From: Lichenicoccus roseus | Lineage (GTDB): Bacteria; Pseudomonadota; Alphaproteobacteria; Acetobacterales; Acetobacteraceae | Length of the DNA: 64,000 nt | Reading direction: 5' to 3' | Assembly: GCF_005844085.1 (NCBI RefSeq) | Contig: NZ_VCDI01000003.1 | Span: 582,374 to 646,373 of the forward strand | Shown: positions 1 through 7,436 of the stretch, one piece after another | Numbering within the stretch: the first letter of the stretch is position 1 | Layout: the number at the start of each line of letters is the position of its first letter | Program-made: the position numbers and the translations under genes | Notes under the pieces: model-generated | The model's database searches: none | Told to the model about the DNA's origin: nothing | Seen by the model: only the letters and a program-made list of their open reading frames with translations

Positions 1-539
1 ATGGTGCCGAAGGCGGTCGCCGCCCCGTTCGGCGAGACCAGGGTCAGGTGCGAGCCGATGGTGAGGTTGGCGCGTTCGGCGAGCGTCACGCCGATGGCAA
101 TCGCATCGTCGCCGTGGAAGTCCGCAAGGTTGCCGCTGATGATGTTGCCGCTGATCTCCCGCAGCCGCTGCAGGTCGGCCGGCGTCATGCCGCGTATCAA
201 CCCACCGGCACTGTAGCTCCCGGCACTCAGCAGCACCTGCCCCTCGACCAGCGGCGTCGCCGACACCACGCCGTCGATCCCGGCAACCTTGCTGGCCAGC
301 TCGTTGTAGTCCTGGATCGGCACGCCGGTGCCGGTGATGCTGAGATCGCCGTTCAGCCCCAGGATGCGGCTCATCAGGTCGGCCTTGAAGCCGTTCATCA
401 CCGACATCACGATGATCAGGGTGGCAACGCCGAGCGCGATGCCGATCAGCGAAAAGATTGCGATGACGGAGACGAACCGCTCCCCGCGCCGGGCGCGCAG
501 GTAGCGCCCGGCGATCGCACGCTCGAAGGCGCCGAACAT
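1..539 (-). CDS. lolC: Lipoprotein-releasing ABC transporter permease LolC/LolE, N-terminal part (cut by window edge)
   Basis: Inner-membrane permease of the LolCDE complex, which extracts outer-membrane lipoproteins from the inner membrane and passes them to LolA. The visible N-terminus starts [19 protein letters not shown] and runs into a first membrane segment (about residues 24-48, VSVIAIFSLIGIALGV) followed by MSVMNGFKADLMSRILG, the family signature just after TM1, and then the start of the periplasmic domain. The ATG at 539 overlaps the proS stop as TGATG, so the two are translationally coupled; proS-lolC(-lolD) is a usual alphaproteobacterial order. The remainder lies beyond base 1, so LolC and LolE cannot be told apart with certainty. 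Confidence 0.92.
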   Translation of the reverse strand, partial: MFGAFERAIAGRYLRARRGERFVSVIAIFSLIGIALGVATLIIVMSVMNGFKADLMSRILGLNGDLSITGTGVPIQDYNELASKVAGIDGVVSATPLVEGQVLLSAGSYSAGGLIRGMTPADLQRLREISGNIISGNLADFHGDDAIAIGVTLAERANLTIGSHLTLVSPNGAATAFGT

Positions 540-1885
540 CAGGCGGCGTGACCGCCCGGACCACCCACAGCCGGCAGGCCGATCCTTTCCAGCGCCTCCT
601 CCGGCGACAGTTCGACACGCTCCCCGGTGGCCCGCCGCTTGAGCTCGACCCGGCCGGCGGCGGCCCCGCGCGGACCGACGATGACCTGCCACGGATGACC
701 CATCAGGTCGGCGTCGTTGAACTTGACACCGGCGCGCTCGCTGCGGTCGTCGAGCAGCAGCGCATCCGGGCTGGCGCCATACAGCCGCTCGCACAACGCG
801 TCGCAGCCGGCATCGCCGGGCTTGAGGTTGAGGATCGCCGCCTTGTAGGGCGCAACCGCGTCGGGCCAGATGATGCCGGCCTCGTCGTGGCTCGCCTCGA
901 TGATGGCGCCGGCCAGGCGCGAGACGCCGATGCCGTAGCTGCCCATTTCCGGATGGAACGGCGCACCGTCCGCGCCGCTGACGGAGATCCCCATCGACTC
1001 GGTATATTTGGTGCCGAAATAGAAGATGTGTCCGACCTCGATCCCGCGTCCTTCGCGACGGCGATCCGCCGGCACCTCGGCCCACGCCGCCTCGTCATGC
1101 TTCTCGTCGGTCGCGGCGTACAGCGACGTCACCCGCGTGAAGAAGCCAGCCAGGGCCTCGCGATCCGCAAGGTCGATCTCGCTCGACAGCCAGTCCTGCT
1201 CTTCCAGCCCGCCGTCGTAGAACACGCCGCTCTCGCCCGTCGGGGCCAGGATGATGAACTCATGGCTGTGGTTGCCGCCGATCGGCCCGGCATCCGCCAC
1301 CATCGGGATAGCCGCCACTCCCAGGCGCTGGAACGTGCGCAGGTAGGCCAGCAGCATGCGGCGGTAGGTCGCGACCGCTGCCTCGGGATCCGTATCGAAG
1401 CTGTAGGCATCCTTCATCAGGAATTCGCGCCCGCGCATGACGCCGAATCGCGGCCGCACCTCGTCGCGGAACTTCCAGTGGATCTGGTAGAGCACCTGCG
1501 GCAGCTCCCGGTATGATCTGACCGACTGCCCGAAAAGGTCGGTGATCATCTCCTCGTTGGTCGGCCCGTACAGCAGGTCGCGCTCGTGCCGGTCGGTGAG
1601 ACGCAGCATCTCCGGACCGTATGCCTCGTAGCGGCCGGACCGTCGCCAAAGCTCGGCCGGCTGCAGCGTCGGCATCAGCACCTCCTGCGCGCCGATGGCG
1701 TCCTGCTCCTCACGGACGATCTGCGCGATGTTGCGCAGCACCCGGAGGCCGGCCGGCAACCAGGCGTAGATGCCTGCCGCGGTCTGGCGGATCAGCCCGG
1801 CCCGCAGCATCAGCCGGTGCGAGGCGATCTGCGCCTCGGCCGGATTCTCCTTCAGGGTCGGCAGGAAGCCTCTCGACAGACGCAT
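539..1885 (-). CDS. proS: Prolyl-tRNA synthetase, short alphaproteobacterial type
   Basis: Cytoplasmic class II aminoacyl-tRNA synthetase charging tRNA-Pro. The 448 residues contain the motif 1 region ([25 protein letters not shown]), motif 2 ([32 protein letters not shown]) and motif 3 ([17 protein letters not shown]), followed by a C-terminal anticodon-binding domain. The length matches the short bacterial form that lacks the large editing insertion found in E. coli ProRS (about 570 residues), so hydrolysis of Ala-tRNA-Pro would need a separate protein; none is seen here. The ATG at 1885 is followed directly by the conserved [10 protein letters not shown] start. It is the first gene after a 508-bp non-coding gap and is coupled to lolC by TGATG. 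Confidence 0.97.
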   Translation of the reverse strand: MRLSRGFLPTLKENPAEAQIASHRLMLRAGLIRQTAAGIYAWLPAGLRVLRNIAQIVREEQDAIGAQEVLMPTLQPAELWRRSGRYEAYGPEMLRLTDRHERDLLYGPTNEEMITDLFGQSVRSYRELPQVLYQIHWKFRDEVRPRFGVMRGREFLMKDAYSFDTDPEAAVATYRRMLLAYLRTFQRLGVAAIPMVADAGPIGGNHSHEFIILAPTGESGVFYDGGLEEQDWLSSEIDLADREALAGFFTRVTSLYAATDEKHDEAAWAEVPADRRREGRGIEVGHIFYFGTKYTESMGISVSGADGAPFHPEMGSYGIGVSRLAGAIIEASHDEAGIIWPDAVAPYKAAILNLKPGDAGCDALCERLYGASPDALLLDDRSERAGVKFNDADLMGHPWQVIVGPRGAAAGRVELKRRATGERVELSPEEALERIGLPAVGGPGGHAA

Positions 1886-2062
1886 AGGCGGACATGACCT
1901 CGGAGATCAGGGACGGGGACGACGCGCCTGGACACTAGAGCAGGATCACCATGTTGAGAATTGTCCGTCCCCGCGCCGCCGGCGACGGGCCGGCGTCCTC
2001 CGCGCACCGGCTGGGCATGCCCGGTTCGAGCGCGGACGCACGATTACTCGCACATGATATAA

Positions 2063-2092
2063 TTGTGCATCGCACTATGATGCGGTGCACAA
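2063..2092. promoter_or_regulatory. Inverted repeat beside a perfect TATAAT, upstream of proS
   Basis: TTGTGCA at 2063-2069 is mirrored by TGCACAA at 2086-2092, with an inner GCATC/GATGC pairing, and a TATAAT hexamer on the plus strand lies at 2058-2063. This is the most AT-rich part of the 1886-2393 gap and sits about 180 bp upstream of the proS start. It looks like an operator-promoter element, but no -35 box at the usual distance is convincing on either strand, so direction and target are uncertain. A second small stem-loop (CCCTGCA/TGCAGGG) lies near 2119-2144. Confidence 0.3.
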
Positions 2093-2169
2093 GTAACAGT
2101 CCGTGGAAATCGTTGTTCCCCTGCATCTTTATTGTCTTGCAGGGCGTGACAAATCGCGGTTGCCCGCAT

Positions 2170-2208
2170 AAAAAAAGCCCACGCGACGACTTGGTCAACC
2201 GCGTGGGC
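2170..2208 (-). terminator. Rho-independent terminator
   Basis: GCCCACGCG (2177-2185) pairs perfectly over 9 bp with CGCGTGGGC (2200-2208), and on the minus strand it is followed by seven T (2176-2170). It ends whatever is transcribed leftward from above 2210: the candidate small RNA, the rnj-DUF1467 operon, or both. An alternative CTTGG/CCAAG pairing overlaps the stem. Confidence 0.85.
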
Positions 2209-2288
2209 CAAGTTTAGGGAGAAAACGCCAGTCACACGGCAGGATGGGGATACCCTCATCCTGCCGTTAATGATTGCGGAACCGGGCA
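2170..2288 (-). ncRNA. Candidate small RNA with its own promoter-like boxes and intrinsic terminator
   Basis: On the minus strand a TTGCAT box (2322-2317) is followed after 17 bases by CTAGCT (2299-2294), which would place a start near 2288. Downstream come an 11-bp perfect stem (2236-2246 with 2257-2267), a single-stranded stretch, and a terminator hairpin at 2177-2208 with seven U. No open frame in the interval looks coding. The same RNA could instead be the 3' end of the rnj-DUF1467 transcript, whose last stop codon is at 2394. I cannot assign it to a known small-RNA family. Confidence 0.4.
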
Positions 2289-2393
2289 TCGATAGCTAGG
2301 GAAATACGTTACAATCATGCAAAAGTTATTGCCGTTGTTGGGACCGTACAGACGAATCGCGCCTGACTGCGTCGCCCTCGCGCGGAACAGTCT

Positions 2394-2651
2394 CTAGCCG
2401 TCGAATGCCAGTATTCCGTGCCTGAAGGACAAGTAACTGCTGCTGATCAGCAGGTCACAGCCGGTCCATAAAACTATCGAAACGATTGTCGTGATCAGCA
2501 CGACCCGACCGATCCTTGGCCGCTCCGGCAGGCCGCGCACCCCGGATACCTCGTCGGCTTCCGGACGCATGCGCTGACCCAGCGGCAGCACCGCGAACAG
2601 CGCCGTCCACCAGATCAGCACGAACAGGATGAGGCCGGTGAACCAGCCCAT
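2394..2651 (-). CDS. DUF1467 family small membrane protein
   Basis: An 85-residue inner-membrane protein of unknown function. Two hydrophobic segments are seen: residues 4-25 (FTGLILFVLIWWTALFAVLPLG) and about 49-66 (RVVLITTIVSIVLWTGCDLL). Between them lies the short charged loop with GVRGLPERPRIGRV, typical of the DUF1467 family, which is largely confined to alphaproteobacteria and commonly sits just after rnj. The ATG at 2651 lies 6 bases after the rnj stop, preceded by GGAG. Last gene of the nuo-birA-coaX-rnj run. Confidence 0.85.
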   Translation of the reverse strand: MGWFTGLILFVLIWWTALFAVLPLGQRMRPEADEVSGVRGLPERPRIGRVVLITTIVSIVLWTGCDLLISSSYLSFRHGILAFDG

Positions 2652-2657
2652 CTCCGG

Positions 2658-4304
2658 TCAGACGCGCAGCAGATGCACGTCCACCATCGGTCGCTTCTGC
2701 AGCTTGCGTCCCAGCGCCCGTCGCAACGCGCTGCGTGCAGCCTCCTTCAGCCCGGCTTCGTCGCCACGCACCGCGTCGGACAGTTCGGCAAGGTTCTGCG
2801 CGAAGCTCGCGGTGACCCGGATTGTCTCGGCATCGTCCGGTTCGAGCAATCCTGGTGCGCTGACCTTCGGCGCACCCAGGAAGCGGCCGCCCCGGTCCAT
2901 CACCACGCTGCCGAGCACCACGCCGTTGAACAGCATCTTGCGCCGCGCCGCCAGCACACCGCCCTCCATCGGCACCACCCGGTTGCCGTCCAGCGCCAGC
3001 TTTGCCACCGGAACGCTTTCGATCACCTCGACCGCGTTGCCGGACAGGCTCAACACGTCGCCATCCTCCAGCAGGATCGGCTGCGCCCCCTCCTCGCGCG
3101 CGAGCGTCGCGTGCGCCGCAAGATGCCGCCACTCGCCATGCACCGGCACCGAGTAGCGCGGCTTCACCAGACCGTACAGCCGGCGCAGGTCGTCGCGGGC
3201 AGCGTGGCCGGAGACATGCACCATGTGGTCGTCGGCGGTCAGCACACGCACGCCGCGCCGCACCAGGTTGTCCTGCACCTGCATGATGGCACGCTCGTTG
3301 CCGGGGATCATGCGCGAGGAGAACACCACCGTGTCGCCCTCGCCCAGCGAGATGTTCGGGTGGCTGTCCAGCGCGATCCGCGACATCGCCGAACGCGGCT
3401 CGCCCTGGCTGCCGGTCACGATCATCAGCAGGTTGTCGTCCGGCACGTCCTCGGCATCCTGCTCGGACAGGAACATCGGCACCTGGTCCAGGTAGCCGCA
3501 GTCCCGCGCCGCCGCCTCGAGGTTGCGCAGGGAGCGGCCCACCACCACGACCGAACGCCCGGCCGCCTCGGCGGCAAGCGCGATACTCTCGACGCGCGCC
3601 ACGTTGCTGGCAAAGCAGGTCACCGCGATGCGGCCATTGATGCCGGCGATCAGGCTGGTCATGCTCCGGCGCACATCCGCCTCGGACCCGCTCTCGCCCT
3701 CGACCATCGCGTTGGTGCTGTCGCACACCATCGCCAGCACGCCCTCGCGACCGAGATCGGCAAGCGCCTCCAGATCCGTCGGCGGCCCGACCAGCGGGTT
3801 CGGATCGAGCTTCCAGTCACCGGTATGCAGCACGATGCCATGCCGCGTGCGGATCACCAGCGCCTGCGCCTCCGGCACCGAGTGCGTCACGCTGATGAAG
3901 CGCAGGTCGAACGGCTCGAGACGGAACGCACCGCCTTCCGGGATCACGTGCAGCTTCACCTGGGACAGCAGCCCGGCCTCGCCGAGCTTGCGGCGCAGGA
4001 CCGCGGCCGCGAACTGCGTCGCATAGACCGGGCAGCGCAGCCGCGGCCACAGATGCGCCACCGCCCCGAGATGGTCCTCGTGCGCGTGGGTGATGACCAG
4101 TCCGACGAGGTCGCGCGACCGCTCGACGATGTAGGACGGGTCCGGCATCAGGATGTCGACTTCCGGGCTGTCGTTGCCGGAGAAGCCGATGCCGCAATCC
4201 ACCGCCAGCCACGCACCGTCGCATCGATACAGGTTCAGGTTCATGCCGATCTCGCCCGTCCCGCCCAGGGGCAGGAAGGCCAGGTCGCCGTTCAACACAT
4301 TCAT
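2658..4304 (-). CDS. rnj: Ribonuclease J
   Basis: Metallo-beta-lactamase/beta-CASP ribonuclease with 5'-3' exonuclease and endonuclease activity in RNA maturation and decay. The 548 residues begin with the conserved LAFLPLGGTGEIGMNLNLY, then the zinc motif HAHEDHLGA (about residue 74). A TGDWKLDPNP region, CDSTN, the beta-CASP domain with SGHA, and VPVHGEWRHL follow, with a C-terminal RNase J domain. Length and order match RNase J rather than other beta-CASP enzymes. It starts with ATG 9 bases after coaX and is followed by DUF1467, a conserved order that suggests cotranscription. Confidence 0.96.
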   Translation of the reverse strand: MNVLNGDLAFLPLGGTGEIGMNLNLYRCDGAWLAVDCGIGFSGNDSPEVDILMPDPSYIVERSRDLVGLVITHAHEDHLGAVAHLWPRLRCPVYATQFAAAVLRRKLGEAGLLSQVKLHVIPEGGAFRLEPFDLRFISVTHSVPEAQALVIRTRHGIVLHTGDWKLDPNPLVGPPTDLEALADLGREGVLAMVCDSTNAMVEGESGSEADVRRSMTSLIAGINGRIAVTCFASNVARVESIALAAEAAGRSVVVVGRSLRNLEAAARDCGYLDQVPMFLSEQDAEDVPDDNLLMIVTGSQGEPRSAMSRIALDSHPNISLGEGDTVVFSSRMIPGNERAIMQVQDNLVRRGVRVLTADDHMVHVSGHAARDDLRRLYGLVKPRYSVPVHGEWRHLAAHATLAREEGAQPILLEDGDVLSLSGNAVEVIESVPVAKLALDGNRVVPMEGGVLAARRKMLFNGVVLGSVVMDRGGRFLGAPKVSAPGLLEPDDAETIRVTASFAQNLAELSDAVRGDEAGLKEAARSALRRALGRKLQKRPMVDVHLLRV

Positions 4305-4313
4305 AATTCGCCT

Positions 4314-5117
4314 TCAATCGTTGGTGGTTCTATCGACAGGATGCGTCGGGTGCGGGTTGCGGGCTGCCAGCAGGCGGAGCCCGTCCAAGGTGAGTTCGGG
4401 GTCGATGCGTTCGATGACGGTGGTGCCTTCCGCGAACAGCGGCGCCAGGCCGCCGGTCGCCACCACCTTCATCGGTTCACCGACTTCGGCGATGATCCGG
4501 GACGCGATGCCCTCGATCAGGCCGATGTAGCCCCAATAGATTCCGGATCGCATGGCTGCGATCGTGTTGCGTCCGATCACCGGCCCCTGCGAGCGGCCGA
4601 TGCCGATGCGTGGCAGCCGGGCGGCCGCCTGATGCAGGGCTTCGACCGAAAGAGAGATCCCCGGCGCGATGACGCCGCCTGTATAGCAGCCTTCCCGGTC
4701 GACCACATCAAACGTGGTCGCGGTGCCGAAATCGATCACCATCAGCGGCCCGCCATAGAGCTGGTGCCCGGCGAGCCCGTTCAGCAACCGGTCCACGCCG
4801 ACCTCCGCGGGGTTGTCCATGCGGATCTCGAAGCCCCAGTCCAGCCGGGACGAGGCGATCAGCGGCTCCACGTCGAACCAGTCCCGGCACAGCCTGCGCA
4901 GGTGATACAGCGCCGCCGGCACCACCGTGCCGATCACCGCCCGATCGACCATGCCGCGTTCCAGACCGCTATGGGTCAGCAGCGCCAGCAGCCAGACCGC
5001 ATACTCGTCGGATGTACGCCTGGTTTCGGTGGCGATGCGCCAGATGCCGCGCCACTCGCCACCGTCATGCAGCGCGAACACGATGTTGGTATTGCCGGCA
5101 TCGACGACAAGCAGCAT
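4314..5117 (-). CDS. coaX: Type III pantothenate kinase
   Basis: ATP-dependent phosphorylation of pantothenate, the first step of coenzyme A synthesis, in the cytoplasm. The protein (267 residues) starts [19 protein letters not shown], the ATP-binding DxGNT motif. It also shows [26 protein letters not shown] and [11 protein letters not shown], characteristic of the ASKHA-fold type III kinase rather than CoaA. The ATG at 5117 is chosen because the DAGNT motif must lie at the extreme N-terminus; the frame stays open upstream without conserved sequence. It lies between birA and rnj, its normal alphaproteobacterial position. Confidence 0.96.
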   Translation of the reverse strand: MLLVVDAGNTNIVFALHDGGEWRGIWRIATETRRTSDEYAVWLLALLTHSGLERGMVDRAVIGTVVPAALYHLRRLCRDWFDVEPLIASSRLDWGFEIRMDNPAEVGVDRLLNGLAGHQLYGGPLMVIDFGTATTFDVVDREGCYTGGVIAPGISLSVEALHQAAARLPRIGIGRSQGPVIGRNTIAAMRSGIYWGYIGLIEGIASRIIAEVGEPMKVVATGGLAPLFAEGTTVIERIDPELTLDGLRLLAARNPHPTHPVDRTTND

Positions 5118-5178
5118 TGGCTTTAGCCTTCCTGTCCGGCGATGTCGGATCGTACTACCCGGCAGCCGCGCCGCGCCC

Positions 5179-6018
5179 TCATGACGACGCGCCGGCCCCC
5201 GCCAGCATGACCTCGCCGGTCGAGATCCGGCTGATCGCACCGCCGACCCGTAGCAGCAGGGTGCCGTCCTCCGCGATCGACGAGAACGCCCCCAGGGTTT
5301 CGCCGGCGGGTGTCCGCACGGCGAGCGCGGTACCAGCCGGGAAGGCGCGATCCAGCCAAGCCTGCCGGATCGCCGCGAATCCCCCGCGCTGCATCTCCTC
5401 GATCCGGCCGGACAGCGCCGCAAGCAGCCGTTCCGCGATCAGGCGCGGATCCGGCGCCGCGCCGAGCTCTGCCAGGCACCCGGTCGACCGGTCAGTCAGT
5501 ATCGGCGCGCTGGCGAGATTGGCACCAAAACCGAGCACCAGCCAGCCGGCATCGTCCGCAGACGAAGGCGAGCGCTCGATCAGGATGCCAGCCAGTTTCC
5601 TTGCAGGCAGAGCCGTCGCGGCGGAGGAACCCGCCTCCCCGGTATCGGCGAGCATGACGTCGTTCGGCCATTTCAGCCTCAGCGACTGCCTGTGCCGGGG
5701 TGTCAGCGCGAATGCGTCGTGCAGCGCGAGGGAGGCGACGAACGGCCAGACCGAGGCACGCGAGGCATCGCCCTCTTGCGGCCGCAGCAGCACGGACAGG
5801 GCCAGCGCCCCTGCCCCGGACATCCAGCCGCGGCCGCGTGTGCCCCGCCCACGTGTCTGCGAACGCGCCAGCACCGCAAGCCCGGCCGGCTCCCCGGCCC
5901 GCGCCAGCTCGATGCACAGATCGGATGTGGAGGGCAGCGTCTCATGATCCTGCAGCCGCCAGGTCGGTCCGCCCGGGAGCCGGTCACCCGCTCCCGGGAT
6001 CAACGCCGCCGCTGTCAC
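5179..6018 (-). CDS. birA: Biotin--[acetyl-CoA-carboxylase] ligase (no DNA-binding domain)
   Basis: Attaches biotin to the carboxyl carrier protein via biotinyl-AMP. The 279-residue protein shows [17 protein letters not shown], the adenylate-binding [20 protein letters not shown] and KLAGILIE. There is no N-terminal helix-turn-helix, so it would be the monofunctional ligase rather than the E. coli-type repressor. No ATG exists upstream of the substrate-binding motifs in this gene. I chose the GTG at 6018, which overlaps the nuoN stop as GTGA; other starts between 6018 and the LPSTS motif remain possible. Confidence 0.93.
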   Translation of the reverse strand: MTAAALIPGAGDRLPGGPTWRLQDHETLPSTSDLCIELARAGEPAGLAVLARSQTRGRGTRGRGWMSGAGALALSVLLRPQEGDASRASVWPFVASLALHDAFALTPRHRQSLRLKWPNDVMLADTGEAGSSAATALPARKLAGILIERSPSSADDAGWLVLGFGANLASAPILTDRSTGCLAELGAAPDPRLIAERLLAALSGRIEEMQRGGFAAIRQAWLDRAFPAGTALAVRTPAGETLGAFSSIAEDGTLLLRVGGAISRISTGEVMLAGAGASS

Positions 6019-7436
6019 CTGAACAGCACTGCCGCGGCCGCCTGCGCGGCGCTGCTCACCGGGCCCAGCAACAGGATGAACAGGCCGGTCACCAGGCCCA
6101 TCCCGGCCGAGACTAGCGATACCGAGGCGGCCGGGCGATCGAACGCCGCGGTGGCGACGTCGAAATACATCACCTTCACCACGCGGAGGTAGTAGTACGC
6201 GCCGATCACGCTCGACACGATGCCGACCACCACCAGCACCGGCAGCCCCGCCTGCAGCGCGGCACTGAATACCAGCAGCTTGCCGAAGAACCCCGACAAC
6301 GGCGGCACGCCGATCATGCTGAACATGAAGATCGCCATCGCCAGGGCAAGCCCCGGATCGGTGCGCCCAAGTCCGGCCAGGTCGGCAATGCGCTCGACCG
6401 GGCGGCCACGCCGGCGCATCGCCACGATCACCGCGAAGGTGCCGGCATTCATGAACAGGTAGACCGCAAGATAGATGAGCGTCCCGCGCATCCCGGCCGG
6501 CGTCGCCGCCGCCAGGCCCATCAGCGCGTACCCCATGTGGCCGATGGACGAGTACGCCATAAGCCGCTTGATGCTGGTCTGCGGGATCGCCGCCAATGCG
6601 CCGAACAGCATCGAGGCCATCGAGATCAGCTCGATCAGCAGCTGCCACTGGTGCGACGCGGTGCCGAACGGTCCAGCCATCACCCGCAGCAGCAGCGCGA
6701 ACGCGGCGATCTTCGGGGCGCCCGCCATGAACGACGTCACCGGCGGCGGCGCACCCTGGTACACGTCCGGCGTCCACATATGGAACGGCACCGCCGAGAC
6801 CTTGAAGGCCAGGCCGACGATGATGAACACGATGCCGATCACCAGTCCGGTCGGGATCTCCGCGGAGGCCGACAGCGCCGCCTGCAGGCCGCGATACTCC
6901 ATTGTGCCGGCGAAGCCGAACACCAGCGAGACGCCATACAGCAACAGTCCGGATGCCAGCGAGCCGAGCACGAAGTACTTCAGTCCCGCTTCCGCCGACC
7001 CCAGCCGGTCACGGTCGAAGGCGCACAGGATGTAGATCGCCAGCGATTGCAGCTCGAGCCCGATGTAGAGCGTCATCAGGTTCTCGCTCGACGCCATCAC
7101 CATGGTGCCGACGGTCGAGAACAACAGCAGAACCGGAAACTCGAAGCGGCCGATCCCCTCCCGGCGATTGTAGTCCATCGACAGGATCAGGCTGAGCGCC
7201 GCTCCGGCCAGGCTGAGGATCTTCATGTAGCGGGCGAAATCGTCGCCGACGAAGACCGAGTTGTAGCCGATCCCGTCCGGCGCCAGCAGCACCAGCACGC
7301 CGGTCAGCACGAAGGCTGCCAGCGTCAGCAGCGAGCAGACCTGAGTCGGATCACGCCGCTGCAGGACGCCGAACACCAGGATGGCGAGGCCGGAAACCGA
7401 GAGGACGATCTCCGGAAGCGCAAGAGTCCAGTTCAT
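6015..7436 (-). CDS. nuoN: NADH-quinone oxidoreductase subunit N
   Basis: Antiporter-like, proton-translocating membrane subunit of complex I. The 473 residues start MNWTLALPEIVLSVSGLAIL and show the family core: LGLELQSLAIYIL-type helix (YIGLELQSLAIYILCAF), the ALKYFVLG-type segment as GLKYFVLGSLASGLLLYG, KVSAVPFHMWTPDVYQGAP with its pumping-channel Lys/His, and LMAYSSIGHMGYALMG. The ATG at 7436 overlaps the nuoL stop as TGATG. In the usual operon nuoM lies between nuoL and nuoN; here it is absent, yet NuoN itself is full length with normal ends. Confidence 0.97.
   Translation of the reverse strand: MNWTLALPEIVLSVSGLAILVFGVLQRRDPTQVCSLLTLAAFVLTGVLVLLAPDGIGYNSVFVGDDFARYMKILSLAGAALSLILSMDYNRREGIGRFEFPVLLLFSTVGTMVMASSENLMTLYIGLELQSLAIYILCAFDRDRLGSAEAGLKYFVLGSLASGLLLYGVSLVFGFAGTMEYRGLQAALSASAEIPTGLVIGIVFIIVGLAFKVSAVPFHMWTPDVYQGAPPPVTSFMAGAPKIAAFALLLRVMAGPFGTASHQWQLLIELISMASMLFGALAAIPQTSIKRLMAYSSIGHMGYALMGLAAATPAGMRGTLIYLAVYLFMNAGTFAVIVAMRRRGRPVERIADLAGLGRTDPGLALAMAIFMFSMIGVPPLSGFFGKLLVFSAALQAGLPVLVVVGIVSSVIGAYYYLRVVKVMYFDVATAAFDRPAASVSLVSAGMGLVTGLFILLLGPVSSAAQAAAAVLFR

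Noticed and set aside
1935-2217. Two short open frames, one on each strand, in the 1886-2393 gap
   Set aside because: Neither has a ribosome site, codon usage like the neighbours or recognisable sequence, and both cross the terminator hairpin.
2673-5126. An 817-residue open frame on the plus strand
   Set aside because: It is His/Arg/Gln-rich and antisense to rnj and coaX, which are clearly real.
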